Origin: UBA7662 sp943369355
GTDB taxonomy: Bacteria > Bacteroidota > Bacteroidia > UBA7662
Reading direction: 5' to 3'
DNA length: 64,000 bases
NCBI GenBank assembly: GCA_943369355.1
Contig: CALRMX020000002.1
Span: 248,001 to 312,000, forward strand
Shown: positions 61,711 to 64,000 of the stretch, piece after piece
Numbering within the stretch: the first letter of the stretch is position 1
Layout: each line of letters begins with the position of its first letter
Translations under genes and position numbers: made by a program
The notes under the pieces: model-generated
Told to the model about the DNA's origin: nothing
The model's database searches: none
The model's input: the letters and a program-made list of their open reading frames with translations, nothing else

Positions 61711-63809
61711 GCCAGCGCAAAAAAATTGCCCTGGTTGGAAACCCCAATAGCGGAAAGTCGTCGCTGTTTAACGCATTGACTGGCTTACACCAAAAGGTTG
61801 GAAACTTTCCTGGAGTAACGGTCGACAAAAAATCAGGAACACTTAATCTTGGCGGGGGTAATTCTGCTGAAGTAATCGACTTGCCGGGTACCTACAGCCT
61901 GTATCCTCGTTCCGACGATGAGAAGGTTACATTCAACGTGCTGCTGGATAATCAAAACCCCGATCATCCCGATTTGGTGGTAATTGTTGCCGACAGCACC
62001 AATTTGCGCCGACACTTGCTGTTTATCACCCAGATTATTGACTTGGGTTTGCCATCTATTTTGGTATTGAACAAAAGCGACCTTGCTGAACAGCGGGGAA
62101 TCGAGCACAAAACAGATGAGTTGTCGCGGTTATTGGGCATACCTGTAGTTAGTACTGACGCCAGAAAGAATGCCGGTATTGAAGAATTGAAAAAAGAAAT
62201 TCAGTTAGGAGGAGCGCGAGTTGCTATTCCGTTTTACCAAACCAATGACGAAATAAAGCCTGTACTTGAAGAGTTAAGTGCCGTAAGTGGCGAAAAACCG
62301 GGGTATCGGAGTTTTATTTTTCTCTGCAACCACGACTTTCTCGATAAACTTCAGTTTCAAGAGCATGCCGAGATTGATGGTGTTATCCATTCGTATGGGG
62401 TAAATATCCAGCAATTGCAGGCCAGAGAAACCGTTGAGCGCTACCAGCAAATAGCGGGCATGCTCACTCAAATTGAGCGAAAAGCCGCAAAACACGAAGA
62501 TCAGAGGTCGGAGCGCATAGATAAAGTCTTACTCCATCCGATTTGGGGGTATTCTATTTTTATAGGCATACTGTTTTTGATGTTTCAAGCCATATATGCT
62601 TGGGCAAGTTGGCCGATGGACGCGATTGAGCAGCTGTTTAACGTACTGGGCTCGGCCGTTGAAAGTGCTTTGCCTGAAAGCATGTTTACCGATTTACTGG
62701 TTAACGGAGTTATTGCTGGCTTAGGGGGGGTGGTAATTTTTGTTCCCCAGATTGTATTGCTGTTTTTCTTTTTGGCCCTGCTCGAGGAAACGGGTTACAT
62801 GGCACGAGTGAGCTTTTTAATGGACCAGATGATGCGAAAATTTGGCCTTAATGGTAAAAGCATCGTGCCGTTAATTGGTGGTTATGCGTGTGCAGTGCCG
62901 AGCATAATGGCTACCAGAACAATCAATTCGTGGAAGGAGCGCATTTTAACCATCATGGTATTGCCCTTGATGAGTTGTAGCGCCCGTTTACCAGTATATA
63001 CTTTGCTTATTGGTTTGAGTGTGCCCGATGAAGCTGTTTTAGGCGTATTCAATTTGCAAGGCCTAGTTTTAATGGGCTTTTACCTTTTGGGTTTTGTCGC
63101 TGCACTTTTGGTTGCCTTGGCCATGAAATGGTTTATTAAGGAAAGCTCAAAAAGTTTTTTCTTGCTCGAAATGCCAGCCTATCAACTACCCCGTTGGGGA
63201 AATATTGGCCAAACCTTATTGGATAGGGCGAGTGCTTTTGTATTTGGCGCAGGCAAGGTCATACTCGCGGTTAGCATGCTTTTATGGGCATTAAGCAGCT
63301 TTGGGCCTGGCGATAGTTTCGATAGGATTGAAGCCTACTATGATCAGTACGATAATGGGTCGTTACCAGAAGAAATGGCCAATCAAAAAGAAAAGGACAA
63401 ACTAGAGGCGAGTTATGCTGGAGAGCTGGGCAAACTCATCGAACCAGCTATTGCTCCTTTGGGGTTTGATTGGAAAATCGGAATCTCCATCATTACGAGT
63501 TTTGCAGCTCGCGAAGTTTTTGTTGGTACCATGGCAACCATTTACAGCTTAGGGGCCTCTGATTTTGAAGAAACCACCTTGAAGCAAAAGATGCAAGCCG
63601 ATATACATCCCAGAACGGGTGAACCGGTGTATTCCATCGCCACAACCTTTAGTTTGCTTGTATTTTATGCATTTGCCATGCAATGTATGAGTACGTTGGT
63701 CATTACTTTTCGTGAAACGAGAAGTTGGAAGTGGCCCGCATTGCAGTTCGTTTACATGACTGGCCTTGCTTGGCTGGCCAGCTTCGTTATTTACCAACTA
63801 TTGAAGTAA
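61707..63809 (+). CDS. feoB: Ferrous iron transporter FeoB
   Basis: A 700-residue inner-membrane Fe(II) transporter with a GTPase domain. The G domain carries G1 GNPNSGKSS (residues 11-19), switch I FPGVTVDKKSG, G3 DLPGTYSL, G4 NKSD and the later helical insertion domain. About eight membrane helices then follow (from residue 275) with two Gate motifs: VSFLMDQMMRKFGLNGKSIVPLIGGYACAVPSI and AAREVFVGTMATIYSLG. The start is TTG overlapping the feoA stop. There is no FeoC-like gene after it. The Fe-S-type Rrf2 regulator elsewhere in the window might be related to its control, but nothing here shows that. Confidence 0.97.
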   Translation: MSQRKKIALVGNPNSGKSSLFNALTGLHQKVGNFPGVTVDKKSGTLNLGGGNSAEVIDLPGTYSLYPRSDDEKVTFNVLLDNQNPDHPDLVVIVADSTNLRRHLLFITQIIDLGLPSILVLNKSDLAEQRGIEHKTDELSRLLGIPVVSTDARKNAGIEELKKEIQLGGARVAIPFYQTNDEIKPVLEELSAVSGEKPGYRSFIFLCNHDFLDKLQFQEHAEIDGVIHSYGVNIQQLQARETVERYQQIAGMLTQIERKAAKHEDQRSERIDKVLLHPIWGYSIFIGILFLMFQAIYAWASWPMDAIEQLFNVLGSAVESALPESMFTDLLVNGVIAGLGGVVIFVPQIVLLFFFLALLEETGYMARVSFLMDQMMRKFGLNGKSIVPLIGGYACAVPSIMATRTINSWKERILTIMVLPLMSCSARLPVYTLLIGLSVPDEAVLGVFNLQGLVLMGFYLLGFVAALLVALAMKWFIKESSKSFFLLEMPAYQLPRWGNIGQTLLDRASAFVFGAGKVILAVSMLLWALSSFGPGDSFDRIEAYYDQYDNGSLPEEMANQKEKDKLEASYAGELGKLIEPAIAPLGFDWKIGISIITSFAAREVFVGTMATIYSLGASDFEETTLKQKMQADIHPRTGEPVYSIATTFSLLVFYAFAMQCMSTLVITFRETRSWKWPALQFVYMTGLAWLASFVIYQLLK

Positions 63810-64000
63810 ATGACACCCGGACTCCCGGAAAAACTTAGTGCTGCACTGCAGCCGTTTATTCCCGGCGATGCGGTTCCTCTAGCTGTAGACTTCATTATTC
63901 AACACCGCGTTCAACTAACCGTAACAAGAGGAAGGGCCACCAAATTGGGCGATTATCGTCACCCGTATTTAGGTGAAGGGCATCGGGTAACGGTAAATGG
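63810..64000 (+). CDS. SprT-like domain protein (start; continues beyond window)
   Basis: 63 codons are visible from an ATG that abuts the feoB stop. The peptide MTPGLPEKLSAALQPFIPGD...VDFIIQHRVQLTVTRGRATKLGDYRHPY and GHRVTVN fits the start of Bacteroidota SprT-like proteins, whose zinc-binding HExxH motif would lie in the missing part. No metal ligand is yet seen, so the call rests on the N-terminal pattern alone. Confidence 0.6.
   Translation, partial: MTPGLPEKLSAALQPFIPGDAVPLAVDFIIQHRVQLTVTRGRATKLGDYRHPYLGEGHRVTVN

Overview
The window comes from the chromosome of a member of the phylum Bacteroidota. Three things point there: two proteins end in type IX secretion (T9SS) sorting domains, there are several phylum-typical families or fusions (MurF-Alr fusion, fused E1 alpha/beta dehydrogenase, DUF4834, DUF4175, HYC_CC_PP protein, TonB receptors with carboxypeptidase-like N-domains), and promoters follow the TAnnTTTG pattern with no Shine-Dalgarno sequences. 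I cannot name the genus. I see no rRNA, tRNA, CRISPR array, insertion sequence or prophage.

Layout. 1-8.3 kb: a minus-strand group (lycopene cyclase, small membrane protein, penicillin-acylase-like enzyme) facing a plus-strand TonB receptor and a T9SS-exported hydrolase-like protein. 8.3-19 kb: a T9SS-exported N-formylglutamate-amidohydrolase-like protein, a DUF4143 ATPase behind a double palindrome, metK, amtB, fused 2-oxoacid dehydrogenase E1, an Rrf2 regulator, trmB, a TrpF-like protein, an alkyltransferase-like DNA-repair protein and an AlbA_2 protein. 19-28 kb: carB, a two-component system, a coiled-coil membrane protein, DUF4834 and YfhO. 28-34.5 kb (minus): gmd, fcl and a glycosyltransferase (GDP-fucose and surface glycan), then murF-alr and an MFS transporter. 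34.5-38.7 kb: recX, a probable metal-uptake cassette (TonB receptor, HMA protein, HYC_CC_PP protein) and a barrel protein. 38.7-41.7 kb: EamA, yicC, gmk, nadD.

The most informative stretch is 41.69-42.07 kb. It is a non-coding region with two perfect DnaA boxes in opposite orientations, two near-boxes and an AT-rich end. C tends to exceed G to its left and G to exceed C to its right. At 50.98-51.04 kb two perfect parS (ParB-binding) sites lie next to mnmG, one of them inside the ybeY reading frame. Together these suggest that the window spans the chromosomal replication origin and its partition centre.

42-55 kb is a long co-directional plus-strand block: nadA, an aminotransferase plus omega-amidase pair, a cyclophilin, exonuclease III, a DUF4175 protein, an RsbW-like ATPase, ybeY, mnmG, a methyltransferase and an Ig-like lipoprotein. 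55-61 kb (minus) holds nadB and an overlapping four-gene group (glycosyltransferase, deacetylase-like protein, GNAT-like protein, upp). 61.2-64 kb holds a small lipoprotein, feoA, feoB and the start of a SprT-like gene. nadA, nadB and nadD together cover much of de novo NAD synthesis. I found no convincing new defence or mobile system; the novelty is mostly in regulatory and replication signals and in a few divergent enzymes.
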